Below are positions 1-11,666 of a stretch of DNA of 64,000 nucleotides, piece after piece. The notes beneath the pieces were generated by a model that was not told the origin of the DNA, searched no databases, and was given only the letters and a program-made list of their open reading frames with translations. Position 1 is the stretch's first letter. The number at the start of each line of letters is the position of its first letter. Source of the stretch: Clarkia xantiana subsp. parviflora (Eukaryota > Streptophyta > Magnoliopsida > Myrtales > Onagraceae); contig JAPTYO010000011.1 in the NCBI GenBank assembly GCA_036873135.1, positions 13,278,747 to 13,342,746 of the forward strand, read 5' to 3'. A program made the position numbers and the translations under genes.

Positions 1-161
1 TAAGGTATCCCTTCTTCGTTTGTATATATTCGTTGACCTTTTGGATCGATACGATCCTGGACTCCCGCAGGTATCAGGTCAATTTCAACACTAGTTTTCC
101 AATCATCATAATTAATGTCATCCAGTTTGCATATTTTGTTAAAACGATCCGATCGAGCCAT
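1..161 (-). CDS. Copia GAG N-terminus (partial, cut by window edge)
   Basis: An ATG at 161-159 (minus) opens a frame of 53 codons that is still open at the window edge. About 11 residues in, it contains KLDDINYDDWKTSVEIDL, which fits the N-terminal block of plant copia GAG proteins (K-L-D/N-G-x-N-Y-x-x-W followed by a short helix). GAG forms the cytoplasmic virus-like particle that packages element RNA. The equivalent reading frames in copies A (5624) and G (63686) have stop codons within 21 codons; D has none here, so it may be the best-preserved copy of this family in the window. The start is the first ATG after the leader and aligns with the ATG of A and G. Function is assigned by motif and position only. 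Confidence 0.6.
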   Translation of the reverse strand, partial: MARSDRFNKICKLDDINYDDWKTSVEIDLIPAGVQDRIDPKGQRIYTNEEGIP

Positions 162-1506
162 TAGAACAATTACAGTTGATAATTATGTCAAGTTAGGAAG
201 ACAACAACATTTCGACAGAATTGCAAACATGGGATTATCCATTAGGATGGAATACGAAAAATAGTGATCATTCAGGTACTAAACCAAACCGACCGTCAGT
301 AAACCGAGGGAAGGGGATGTCGTGAAAGAATTCACACTATCGCCGTCTTTAATCCAATAGATCAGTCTTTTTGAAAACGGTTATTATATTGAAAATTACC
401 GGAACGGGAATTTTCAATCAAGTATACTCGATCTTGGCTTTCCCAAGGCCCTTATAATTTTAAAAGGAATTATCCGATAATTTACGCATGCATAATACAA
501 TATTATGCTATAAAACCGAACAAACCAAAACATACTTACGCGTCATGCGTCTAATGTTCCTAGCATATATAATTCTAGGTAAAGTAATTTATCACGTGCT
601 TTCAATCCTTGAACATCCTAGCACACGTGTCAAAACATGCAACATCCGTACAAATCATGCATAATTGACGACTGGAATTTTCGGTTTTGAAAACGCTTTG
701 AAAATATTAGGGGTTGTTTAGCAATTCACGCTTTCAATCAATCATGCAAAATTTCTAGACATGGATTCTAGGAACTTTCAATCAGCATAGCATGTCTATC
801 CTATTGCGCAATCTATATATTTAAATCCCAGAACTCAATGCTCGCAATTTATTATCCAGCTAGCTTGACTAGGTCAAGATGACAGTTCTAATATATGTTG
901 CAGAAAGTAAACAATTGCAATCCAGCCCACTAATTGAATCCAGTCCCAAAAACATGCATACCCGAGATCCATCCCCATAATCAAAACTAGGTATTAGGGT
1001 TTTAACCGAAAACGTGTTAAAACGCAAACCCTAATAGCACTGTTTAAGTTAAATTTAAAGTTCGAAAACATTTTGGATTTAAAATTTGACATTCTATTTT
1101 ATTGAACATTTTTTTTTAAAAAATTTCCGAGAAATTTAAAAATCTGGTTCGGTCTAATTTAAAATCCGGTTCAAGTCGGTCCGATTTTAAAAATCCGGTT
1201 TGGTCTGAAATGGTTCAATAAAATAAGATTGTGGTTCGGTTTATCACTAAAAACCGGTTAGGTTCAATTTACTTACCTTGGCCCGACCCGACCCGACTAG
1301 GTCGACCCGATGAAGAAAACCCGGACTGGGTTTTACCTGCTCCGGTTTAGCAATTGGATCGGCCTATAAACCCTAGGGTTCGGCCGAAATATGTCTTGTG
1401 GGCTAAGTAGGGTTTTTCAAGTCCACTAAAAACTTAACTTAGCCACCAAGAAATATTAATTATATAAAATAAATTCCAATATTGCTAATAAATATATATA
1501 TAATTC

Positions 1507-1508
<2 letters not shown>

Positions 1509-1579
<71 letters not shown>

Positions 1580-1644
1580 GTGCCGAATATTTTATATATA
1601 TACATATATTGTTGATTGATTTACATCTTAAAGATAGAATCTTG

Positions 1645-1717
<73 letters not shown>
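1509..1717. repeat. CA/TA microsatellites in the D leader
   Basis: A (CA)n run at about 1509-1546 passes directly into (TA)n to about 1575, and a second (TA)n run covers about 1648-1717. The matching part of element G (about 62290-62400) has only short TA runs and no CA tract, so the tract expanded in this copy after the two separated. Confidence 0.95.
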
Positions 1718-1723
<6 letters not shown>

Positions 1724-2340
1724 CAAATATATCTTTAGGGATTAAAATATGTAGACAATATATTTTCTTAATCTTTTATAGTAACTGAAACTATCAATAT
1801 ATATTATCCCTATCTTTATATATATATATATTGATAGTTAATATCTTTTACAATATTATATTATGAACCTATCCTTATTTCCAACTAATAGATATATAGT
1901 TACCTATTAATAAAATTTAAAAATGGCAACCTATATCTAATATAATTGGTGCCGAATTTTTAATTACTTGGGGGCCAAGAAAATTAATTTATTTTTTTAC
2001 CTAAAATACTCCTAATGTTTTCGGCAAAAACATGCAAAGTTGGAAAAGTTGTCAAGTTTTAAGATCAAATCCTAACTTGATCATGAATACAAAAGGTGTT
2101 CTTGATAAAACTCATGGTGTTCTTGAAGATCATGAACATCAAACTTAAATTTGAACATAAAATTCGGTTTTGATCTATAAAAACATGTAAATTTCGAAAA
2201 TTTTAAGTTTTTAAAGATCAAACACATGAAATTTACTTAAAAATCTCGGATTACTCATGGTGTTCATGAACATGAAAATTTCGGATTTATAAAAAACTCA
2301 AGAACATCAGTTTATCAAAAATTTAAGAACTCCTAACCAT

Positions 2341-2352
2341 GCTCTGATACCA
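2341..2352 (-). other. Primer-binding site of D
   Basis: The minus strand reads TGGTATCAGAGC, complementary to the 3' end of initiator methionine tRNA as in most plant copia elements. It lies one base inside the LTR edge at 2354 and fixes the minus orientation of D. Confidence 0.9.
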
Positions 2353-2353
2353 C

Positions 2354-2927
2354 TGTTGGATTACGGGGCGTAATACTACGGAATGCTAAACGTGTACATG
2401 CAGGTAATCTAACTACGCAGCATAATAGTGTACACATAACTTTCAGCTATCCTGCCCAAGAACGTCGTGGAGGGAGTTCTGATCCTCCGGTCGGAACCAC
2501 GTACAAATTCTTCGTAAGAAGAAGTCCTACGCGGTGTAGCTCCACAACAAAGCCTCTGATCGATTCTTCAACGGAGACAGAACCTCGGACTAAGATGTGC
2601 CGAAAATCTCAACTAAGGGGGTGAGACGGTTTCTCTCAAGTTCCTCAATGGAGGTACTTCTTATTATGAATGATGTGTAAACCCCTTAGGTGAGTCCCCT
2701 ATATATAGGATTGGTGGAGTGGACAAAAGTCCACTCCAACCAATGTGGGACTAGTTTCGGCCGAACCTATGCTATTAAGGGGGGAGGCCCAATTTTGGGC
2801 CTTCCATGTCAATTAAGGATTTGGTTTGGCCCAATTAACCTAATGTGACAATTACCTAATTAACTTAGGTAATTTCCTTGGCATTGACGGGCTACCAATT
2901 ACGGCGCCACGTCACCATATGCTAACT
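2354..2927 (-). repeat. 5' LTR of D
   Basis: About 574 bp, beginning TGTTAGCATATGG and ending AATCCAACA when read on the minus strand. The first base pair at 2927 is T on the plus strand where A is expected. A TATA-like stretch (2699-2709, CCTATATATAG on the minus strand) is the likely core promoter. The LTR matches the 61098-61673 LTR closely. Confidence 0.88.
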
Positions 2928-3441
2928 CACCTGAAGTATCCTCACGGACTCAGAACTCATATCTAAGGTCAAGCTCAATGGTCGCTTCCAGGCGTACGAA
3001 CGCAGTGCTAAACAAAACGGCCCAGTGACCACGTTTTTTAAACTGGCTGAGTTTGACTAAGGGTATGAGCTATGTGGATGGTCAAGTTCACCTGTAATTC
3101 TCTGACTCTTTTATTCACTAGGTGGCCACTAATCGGATATTAGTTGAAGGTTGTGAATACTTGTGCGGATTCCTTGGAGAAGTGTTCTTATGTGGAAACT
3201 AAGCAATTGGAGAATAACGGTTGACCAAGGATACATCGCGGCACAGATATGTATGCAGGTTGATTACAGGTTGGGGAATCAGCGTTCCGCGGACGCTACA
3301 ACACTCTTAATTGATGAGTAGCACGATGTCCGTTGTGTCTGCCGGTTGCACGACAAACCTCGTATGAACTGTTCCAAAGCAAGGACTGGATCTAAGACTA
3401 AATGTTGATGTGTTGGTCGACAACATATTAACAGGCATCAG
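2928..3441 (+). mobile_element. Copia 3' spacer remnant upstream of A
   Basis: Non-coding. It aligns with the region between RNase H and the 3' LTR of copia copies A (41190-41713) and A2 (39739-40258), in plus orientation. It ends abruptly at about 3437-3442, where the text jumps from the spacer directly into the middle of an LTR, so the first ~220 bp of that LTR are missing. It is therefore either the tail of a second copia upstream of A or part of a recombined LTR-internal-LTR array. Confidence 0.7.
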
Positions 3442-3815
3442 GGAGTGTCAGGGAATGTGTTAACCACCTAGTCATATTCTCCTAAATGTTGAGACAAAGA
3501 AATCCCTCCTCCCTAGTGAAAGTTACGGCCGAACCATATCCTATCCAAGGAGGTGCCAAATTTCATTGAGCCATTGCTCCGGAGATCCGTCCCTTCTAAA
3601 GAATAGACAAGAGGTTTTGCTGTGGAGACCAATCAACGTAGGTATTCCTTAACCAGAATCTTTACGGGAACCGTCCGCGGATCGATAACTCCCCTTGAAG
3701 ATATTGGGTCTACGGAAAGCATTGTAGCTATGTGCCTCTGATTCCGCCGCGTAATTCGTTTACATAGCATGTACCTTGTTTTGTTTCCATAGTATTAATA
3801 CCCTATAATCCTACA
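3442..3815 (+). repeat. Truncated LTR at the 5' side of copia A
   Basis: Matches the last ~378 bp of the LTR at 41730-42325 (from GGAGTGTCAGGG to CCCTATAATCCTACA). The first ~220 bp are deleted. It is followed by one base and the primer-binding site, so it acts as the 5' LTR of A. Confidence 0.85.
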
Positions 3816-3816
3816 G

Positions 3817-3828
3817 TGGTATCAGAGC
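3817..3828 (+). other. Primer-binding site of copia A
   Basis: TGGTATCAGAGC lies one base after the LTR end at 3815, the same arrangement as in A2 (25938), G (61675) and D. Confidence 0.9.
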
Positions 3829-5623
3829 CTGTGTTAGGGACTTCATAATTTTGATAAATTGGTGTTCTTGAGATTTTAGTAAAACTGTTAGTTTTAGTAA
3901 AATTAATATCAGAGCCTTTGTTAAAACTAATGTTCATGATTTTTCAAGAAAAATGTGACCTTTATCAAAATTGAACATTGGATTATTGATTTTAGTAAAA
4001 TTTGATCTTGAAATTTGACTACTAGCCCTAAAAGCATGTTTCGGCCGAACCACTTAGGTTGAACAAAGTAAAAAAATTTAAGCCGAACCCTAGAATTTTT
4101 AAATTTTAAATTTCGGTCGGAAATATTCCTAGGTGAATTAGGTCACAATTAGGGCTAGATTCACAAGATAATTGTGATAATTACAATCAATATATTCTAG
4201 CATGATTTTAGGAATCTAGGATATTATTGATAGATTTTAGTTGCCTAAGATTGAGGAAATATATATTGTAGATAGATTTTATCCTAATATAGAATCTTGA
4301 CAATAAATAAAAACATTTCGGCCGAACCCTAAAGGATTAATGGGCCAGTCCAATTTTGCATACTTGGGTCGTGTTGACTGACCCGGAAGACCTAGGGAAC
4401 CCGAACCGAGTCAACCCAACCGAACCGGGTCAGGTTCCACGGGTCCAAACGGGGCGGGTCAACCAAAACTAATTTTCTCAATTGGTCTGATCTATCCGGG
4501 TCGGGTCGGACCGACCCGGTTTGCGTGAAGAACCAAACCAAAATTTTATTTTAAACCGAACCGGTCCGGCCGAACCATTTTAAACCAAATCGAACTGGAC
4601 CGACTGAACTAGTTTAACAGGACCGTACCTAGCCAGTCCGGATCTGACTGAACCAGACCTTTAAACTGAACCGACCCGAGTCAACTGAAAATAAGATGGT
4701 CAAATTTTAAAATCCAAATGTTTTCAAACTTTAAGATTACCTACACAGTGCTCATTGGTTTAATATTTTCACGTTTTAATTAAACTCGATGCCTAGTTTC
4801 GATTATAGGGATGGATCTCGGAAATGCATGATTTTGGGACTGAGTCATTAAGTGGGCTGAATTGCAATTTCTATTTAATTGATATTTTTGCATGAACTGT
4901 TATCTTGACTATGTCAAACTAGCTGGATATTGCATGTTGGGGGCAGAGCCCTGGATTTCAGTTAATGGATTGCAAATTAGGATAGACATGCTGTGATGGT
5001 TGCCAATGCCTAGGATTCATGTCTAGAAGTACGCATGTTTGATTGCTAGAATGAATTGTAAGTCAGCCCCAAATGTTTAAAAAAAAAAATCAGTAGCCAA
5101 ATATGCATGTTTGATGTGGTGTAATCAAGTATGATGCGTATGCATGAATGTTGAGGATGTAGCCGCATGTGATAATTTACTTAAGTAGTAGAATTATATA
5201 TACTAGCATGAGTTACTCGGAACATTAGACACATGGCGCGTATGGATGATGAGTGATTTGTTTCATGGATGTGGCATGCGCATTATTATTTGCTTGTGTA
5301 GTAGAATTATATATGCATGCATGAGTTCCTCGAAACGTTTTAAAAGTGCCTTTTGAAAGCCAAGATCGGGTGTATGTAAAAACTCCTCGTTCCGGTGAAA
5401 GCGATTAAATCTTTTTAAAAGACTGATCTATTAGAAAGAACACATCGGTAAAGTGAACTCTTTCACGACCCCTTCCCTCGATTTACTGGCGGTCGGTTTT
5501 GTTAGACGTCTGAGGAATCATTACTTGTCGCCTTCTATCTCATAGATATCCGATGTATTCACTTCCTTTTCCAAAATGTTATTGTCTCCCTTATTATGCA
5601 TGATTATCAATGTATTAGTTCGT
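3829..5623 (+). other. Untranslated leader of copia A
   Basis: About 1.8 kb without a gene. It is homologous to the leaders of A2 (25950-26150 plus 33573-35340), G (61687-63685) and D. Blocks rich in CCGAACC and GGTCGG occur at about 4380-4690, and short A/T runs are frequent. Confidence 0.75.
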
Positions 5624-6262
5624 ATGAACAATAGAGTGCAATTTTATGTTGCTCGCGATCTTGATGGTACGAGATATGACGAGTGAATAAATTATGTGTG
5701 GAAAATCCTCTATGCTGTGGAGCTTGAGGATTGTTTGAACCCAAATGGAGATAGGATGATGACAGATAAAAATCGTAGTCCGCGCTCCATGGAAGACGAA
5801 AGGACAAGTAGGGATCAGAAAGCAATAGGGTTGATACGCTCAACCTTTACAACAGAGATTGCACAATAGTTCATGAATGTCAGTGCACTCCACCTATGGG
5901 GTGCCTTCCACCTTCGTTACGACGATAGATATGCGATCGATGCTAGAATCCTCATTTTGAAATATGATGATCTTCTACGCATGGATGCCAACATATTGAC
6001 AGATCATGTCCCCGATAGTGAAAGGGATGTGTGGGAAACGATTTATCCTAGGATGAAAAAGTTTCCTTTGTCTTGGTTCGCCGACGAAAAAGGTCTCAAA
6101 CGTCTAATCAGATCGATCGAGACGATTATGGGACTGTTCGAAGGACAGAACTCTAAGGAAATTTACGAGTTGGAGGACGACTTCACTCGCATGCGCAAAC
6201 TTCTAGAATCAAGCAATAAAATGCTTAAACGAAAATCCGGTGGGACAAGACACCGTCGATGA
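5624..6262 (+). pseudogene. Copia GAG remnant of A
   Basis: From the ATG at 5624 one frame stays open to 6262 (213 codons) except for two nonsense codons, TGA at 5684 and TAG at 5867. The first block has DLDGTRYDE, matching the GAG start of D. After the second stop come NVSALHLW and a charged helical stretch, the pattern of the copia GAG helical domain (UBN2-like) around its conserved Trp. The zinc knuckle expected near the C-terminus is not visible before the stop at 6260-6262. GAG would form the particle shell. Frame continuity through two stops over 639 bases supports a decayed gene rather than chance. Confidence 0.55.
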
Positions 6263-7416
6263 AAGCGTGTCTAAGGTACGCCTCGTTTTGCCATGTTAAA
6301 AAATCAATGTTTTATACAACACAAATCGTCTGATGTGATTCACTTGTGAATTCTTTTCAGGTGTGGTGCTCTACGTGACTTGAATATTCTGGACAATATA
6401 CTTTATGTTGTTGATGCTTTATGATTAAATCCTCGCAGTTGTAACTATAGCTTTCGTTGTTCTCTCTCAATTATGGTTATTCATATTTATTGGATTATTA
6501 AATAAAGTGATTGTTATTTAGATCGAAGAACATTTCAAATCAGGACAGAATTCACTTATCAATTAATCGACCTTGATGATCGGATCGATTATTTTAAATA
6601 CGATAATGAAAATAAACACTGAAAGTATTGGGTAGGTCAACTAGCCGAATGATATGATAAAGTCCACACACACATTCCAATTCCTCTAAAGTCCATCGAT
6701 TGCATTCAATGATTGAATTTAAATCTTCCTTATTTTTTGGTACTCCATAAAAAAATAATTAAATCGTAATGATGAACATGTGCGAAACCGATTAAAATTA
6801 AACTTTCAAAACGAAACGATTTCACCATGGTTTACAACTGGTGATTCATGCAAGTTCCTCGATAGATGGGACACATCGATTCAAAGTAAAAATTTAATAT
6901 GAAGTGTGTTTTTGATTTAATGCTTGATACAAAATTTCATTTGCATTTAACACCCATTTTGGGTTTTACTCATTGATTTCTCATAAATAAAGAAGAAGTA
7001 TGCTTCAAAAGCTACCACAATCTCGTAAAGAATCGACTGATGCAAAAGGCGAAAACTTAATGCACAAATCAGAGATGGACGAAACCTATGAAAATGAATA
7101 TGCAATAAAAATGATATTGTCTATCAAACGACTATCCTATTATACGCCTCTAACGATAAGATTTTTGGAGCATTCATTTTTAATCATACACTTCAAGGAC
7201 ATGGTTTGAAACATGGTGTCAAAAATCCAACTTCCGATCTCCTCCCAGGATGATATGATGTTGACTTCCACTCATGTAGAACTATGTTCCTACAATATCG
7301 GTTGACGCGACCCCATATGAGCTGTAAACTGGTAATGAGACGGATCTTACCAAACCGCGACATTAAAGTTGCGCAACAAACATGTATTGTACTGACAACT
7401 ATTAAGGAAATGTTGG
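6263..7416 (+). other. Degraded internal region of copia A before L
   Basis: Aligns piecewise with 35990-37060 of A2. No protease (D-S/T-G) or integrase (HHCC, D-D-E) motif is readable in any frame. A stretch at about 6274-6360 has a GT start and a TTTTCAG end but is not convincing as an intron. The short frames at 7000-7209 and 7284-7484 have no recognisable homology. Confidence 0.5.
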
Positions 7417-8460
7417 TGTTGGATCATAAAAGTCATGCTAAGCCTGGCGAGGCTCTTCTGGATCTCACCTTGATGTGTCTTTGAAGTTGGAAAGCTTTGT
7501 GTGTTCTTCATGGCGAGACTGCTCTTGGCAAGACCTGGAAAAGGCGAGGCTGTTCCCCTGATTCCACTCCGAAGCTTAAGTTAGTATAGTATTCTGGTAC
7601 TGATAAATCTTAATGAATGAATATAGGGAGCTTACTATTTATAGGGGTGTAAAACCAACCTACAAGGGCGGTGGCAGCCTTTTCTCATTGGTTTGTAGGG
7701 TGGTGGCCGCCTTTCTCTCATTGGTGGAGATGGGAGGCACTATGTCAGCAGGTGACAAGCATGTCGCCACCTCTTCTTCCTTAGGAGGAGTTGTTTTCTT
7801 CTAAGTAGGTGACAAACAGGTTGCCACCTCTTCTTCCTTAGGAGGAAGGGTTTTCTTCTAAGTAGGTGACAAGCAGGTTGCCGCCTCTTCTTCCTTAGGA
7901 GGAAGGGCTTTCATCTAAGTAGGTGACAAGCAGGTTGCCACCTGGCGTTGACGATAGTGACTGGACGCCTTGACGACTTGACGACTTATGGATTGTCGAA
8001 TTGTCGACTTGGCAACTGGTCGACAACACGACTGGTCGACTTTATGACTAGTCGACAGGTCGACTTGGCGACTGCTCGACTTGGCGACTGGTAGACTGGG
8101 CGACTTGGCAACTGGTCGACTTGGCGACTTGACGACTTGTCGACTTCTGGGTTAACACCTTAACGCCTTGATGGTATTTCAGGTTGATACCTTAACGATC
8201 CCCCTGGGGGTGCCACCAGTTCAACTCTTCTGGGAGGTCCCGACTTTAGTGGTCTCGACTTTACTGTCTGAGGGTCCCGACTTTAGTGGTCCCAAATTTT
8301 TTGTCTGAGGGTCCCGACTTTACAATTCCCGAATTTACTGTTCCCGAATTTACTATCTAAGGATCCCGACTTTAGTGGTCCCGACTTTAATGTCTGGGAG
8401 CTTTGCCGCAAAAATGGTATGCTCTTAGTATGGTTGTATTTAATAAGTCACGATCCAACA
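7417..8460 (-). repeat. Left LTR of L (3' LTR in element sense)
   Basis: 1044 bp, TGTTGGATCA to CGATCCAACA on the plus strand. It contains GGTGACAAGCAGGTTGCC sub-repeats (about 7740-7945), a short TTGGCGACTGGTCGAC array (about 7970-8145) and a GTCCCGACTTTA repeat block (about 8245-8400). Confidence 0.9.
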
Positions 8461-8639
8461 CTGGCCCCCGAGACTTGGGTGATCTCATTTCGGCATTATC
8501 CAAGTCGAGATAAAAAGAAAGACCTCACACTAGGCATTTTAGGAGAGACAACCTGAGATAAAAACTTTTTAGGCCAATGGTCAGTTATATGATTGATCCT
8601 CTTTGCATCTTTGTTTCTTTAGTGTCACATTTCCGGAGG

Positions 8640-9670
8640 CGACGATTTGTTCGGAGTCGACGACTTTTCGGAGTCGAGGACTTTATGGTGTCGACGAGTT
8701 TTCAAGTCGATGAATTCTTTCCAAGGCGGTGACTTTCTTAGGCTACGGGTCAGTTTTATGATTGATCTTGTTTGGCCTTGTCGCCGACTTTTCGGAGTCG
8801 ATGAATTTTTCCGAGGTGGCGACTTTCTTAGGCTAAGAGTCAGTTTGATGACTGATATCTTCTGGCCTTGTCACCGACTTTTCAGAGTCGACGACTTTTT
8901 CCGAGGAGGTGACTTTCTTAGGCTAAGAGTCAGTTTGATGACTGATCTCTTTTGGCATTGTCGCCGACTTTTCAGAGTCGACGACTTTTTCCGATGCGTC
9001 GACTTTATTAGGATAAGAGTCAGTTTGATGACTGATCTCTTTTGGCCTTGTCGCCGAATTTTGTAGTCGACGAATTTTTCCGAGGCGACGACTTTCTTCG
9101 GCTATGAGTCAGTTTGATGACTGATCTCTTTTGGCATTTCCGCCGACTTTTCGTAGTCGACGCCTTTTTCCGAGGCGGCGAATTTCTTAGGCTAAGAGTC
9201 GGTTTGATGACTGATCTCTTTTGGCCTTGTCGCCGACTTTTCAGAGTCGACGACTTTTTCCGAAGCGGCGACTTTTTTAGTCTAAGAGTCTGTTTGATGA
9301 ATGATCTCTTTTGGCCTTGTCGCCGACTTTTCGGAGTCGAAAATTTTTCCCGAGGCGGCAAATTTCTTAGGCTAAGAGTCAGTTTGATGACTGATCTCTT
9401 TTGGCCTTATCGCCGACTTTTCGGAGTCGAAGACTTTTTCCGAGGCGGTGACTTTCTTAGGCTAAGAGTCAGTTTGATGGCTGATCTCTTTTGGCCTTGT
9501 CGCCGACTTTTCGGAGTCGACGACTTTTTCCGAGGTGGCGACTTTCTTAGGCTAAGATAAGTTTGATGACTGATCGATTTTGGCGTTGTCGCCGACTTTT
9601 CGGAGTCAACGAGTTTTTCCGAGGCGGCTACTTTCTTAGGCTAAGAGTCAGTTTGATGACTGATCTCTTT
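8640..9670. repeat. 90-bp tandem array in L
   Basis: About eleven copies of a 90-bp unit around TTAGGCTAAGAGTCAGTTTG and GTCGCCGACTTTTCGGAG. The period is a multiple of three, so frames on both strands stay open for 110-150 codons (8647-9066, 9114-9560 and minus 9020-9361); these are products of the period, not genes. Confidence 0.95.
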
Positions 9671-9769
9671 TTGGGCCCCAAAATGTTGTCGATGACCAAT
9701 TTCTTTCAAATCGTCGTGGGGCTTAGTTTTTGACCTTCTGTTCTTTCCCATCGAATGACTGATTCTTAT

Positions 9770-10260
9770 TAGGTCTGGAATGTCGATGCCTAACTTCTTT
9801 CGAATTGCCGACGAATCTAAGTGATATGACTGATATTAGATTCTTAATTGTCAACAATCGATTCGGAAAGGGACTTATCTTCACGCCTAACCTCTTTCGA
9901 GGTTCCGACTAATCTGAGTGATATTGTTGATATCAGATTTTTTATGGTCGTCAATCGATTCGGAAAAGGTTTCTCTTTAATACCTAACCTCTTTCGAGTT
10001 GTCGACCAATCTGAGTGATTTTGTTGATATCAGATTTTGATGGTCGACAATCGATTCATAAAAGGTTTATCTTCAATACCTAACCTCTTTCGAGTTGTCG
10101 ACCAATTTGAGTGATTTTGTTGATGGTCGACAATCGATTCGGAAACGGTTTATCTTCAATACCTAACCTCTTTCGAGTTGTCGACCAATCTGAGTGATTT
10201 TGTTGATATCAGATTTTTTGATGGTCGACAATCGATTTGGAAAAGGACCGTTTTCAATGT
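9770..10260. repeat. ~95-bp tandem array in L
   Basis: About five units with CCTAACCTCTTTCGAG, TGATATCAGATT and TCGACAATCGATTCGGAAA; unit starts near 9888, 9983, 10079 and 10162. The same unit type is found in element H (47640-48290), linking the two families. Confidence 0.9.
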
Positions 10261-10489
10261 CGCCGACTATAGGAAGTCGAGGAGTCAGTATTATGACTGA
10301 TCTCCTTTGTAGATGACGACGCCTTCTTTGTTGATTTTGCCTCCTGCCTTCTTTAATTCAAATTATCGTATTGAAAAGATGGCTTATGAGGCTTTACCTT
10401 TATGGTTTGTCATCCTAGAGAGCAATGAATTTCTTCTAAGGTGTTAACACCCTTGGGGTGACGCCCCTTTTATTTGTGACGACATTTTT

Positions 10490-10660
10490 GGCGATGACCT
10501 TTTGGCGATGACATTTTTAGCGACCGCCTTTTTGGCGACCACCTTTTTGGCGACCAACATTTTGGCGACGAACTTTTGGTGATGACCTTTTGGCGACAAC
10601 CTTATGGCGACGACCTTTTGGCGACAACCTTATGGCGACGATCTTTTTGGTGTCACCCCT
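10490..10660. repeat. Short TGGCGACGACCTTTT array in L
   Basis: Roughly nine imperfect copies of a 16-20-bp unit. Between 10261 and 10490 I see only array-derived and unclassified sequence. Confidence 0.8.
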
Positions 10661-10716
10661 TTTTTGAAGTTGAGGCGCCATGACATTTTGATCGGTTTCC
10701 TACAGACGACGCCAAA

Positions 10717-11666
10717 TGTTGGATCATAAAAGTCATGCTAAGCCTGGCGAGGCTCTTCTGAACCTCACCTTGCGGGTTAACTTGCTCTTCATGGCGAGAC
10801 TGGTCTTGGCGAGACCTGGAAAATGCGGGGTTGTTCCCCTGATTCCACTCCGAAGCTTAAGTTAATATAGCATTCTGGTAGTGAGAAATCTTAGTGAATG
10901 AATATAGGGAGCTTACTATCTACAGGGGTGTCAAACCAACCTACAAGGGCGGTTGCAGCCTTTTCTCATTGGTTGGTAGGGTGGTGGCAACCTTTCTCTC
11001 ATTGTTGGAGATGGGAGGTACTGTGTCAGCATGTGACAAGTAGGTCGCCATATCTTATTCCTTAGGAGGAGGGGTTTTCTTCTAAGTAGGTGACAAGCAG
11101 GTTGCCACCTCTTCTCTTAGGAGGAAGAGTTTTCTTCTAAGTAGGTGACAAGCAGATTGCCACCTCTTCTTCCTTAGGAGGAAGGGTTTTCTTCTAAATA
11201 GGTGACAAGCAAGTTGCCACCTGGTGTTGACGATAGTCGATGACTGGAAGCCTTGATGACTTCTGGGTTGTCGACTTGTCGACTTGGTGACTTGGTGACT
11301 TGGCGACTAGTTGACTTGGCGACTGGTCGACTTGGCGACTGGTCGAATTGGCGATTGGTCGACTGGTCGACTTGGCGACTAGTCGACTTGGCGAGTGGTC
11401 GACTGGTCGACTTGGCGACTGGTCGACTTGGCGACTGGTCGACTTGGCGACTGGTCGACTTGGCGACTGGTCGACTTGGCGACTGGTCGACATGGCGACT
11501 TGACAACTTGGCGACTTCTGGGTTAACACCTTAACGCCTTGATGATATTTCAGGTTGATACCTTAACGATCCCCTGGGGGTGCCACCAGTTCAACTCTTC
11601 TGGGAGGTCCCGACTTTAGTGGTCCCGACTTTACTGTCTGAGGGTCCCGACTTTAGTGGTCCCAAC
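10717..11666 (-). repeat. Right LTR of L, first segment (5' LTR in element sense)
   Basis: Begins TGTTGGATCATAAAAG like the left LTR and is interrupted at 11666 by element B. The internal TTGGCGACTGGTCGAC array (about 11270-11515) has more copies than in the left LTR, which explains the longer total (about 1101 bp). Three overlapping frames at 11174-11534 are by-products of this array. Confidence 0.9.

Larger units (their letters stand above)
1..2927 (-). mobile_element. Copia LTR retrotransposon D, 5' part, runs off the left edge
   Basis: On the minus strand this reads LTR (2927 down to 2354), one base, primer-binding site, a leader of about 2.2 kb, then an open GAG start reaching position 1. 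LTR and leader are clearly homologous to element G at 61098-64000 on the plus strand, so D and G are two copies of one family in opposite orientation. Between the LTR and the GAG start I see no gene, only AT-rich leader with microsatellites. The outer LTR end at about 2926-2927 abuts a plus-strand copia spacer, so D probably inserted into an older copia; its other end is outside the window, so the TSD cannot be confirmed. Confidence 0.85.

Noticed and set aside
1576..1788. A 70-codon frame rich in Ile-Tyr
   Set aside because: Translation of a (TA)n microsatellite.
8647..9560. Long overlapping frames of 110-150 codons on both strands
   Set aside because: They arise from the 90-bp period (30 codons); open frames on both strands over the same units argue against coding.
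11174..11534. Three overlapping frames rich in Ser/Arg/Val or Trp/Arg/Leu
   Set aside because: Products of the short TTGGCGACTGGTCGAC array inside L's LTR.
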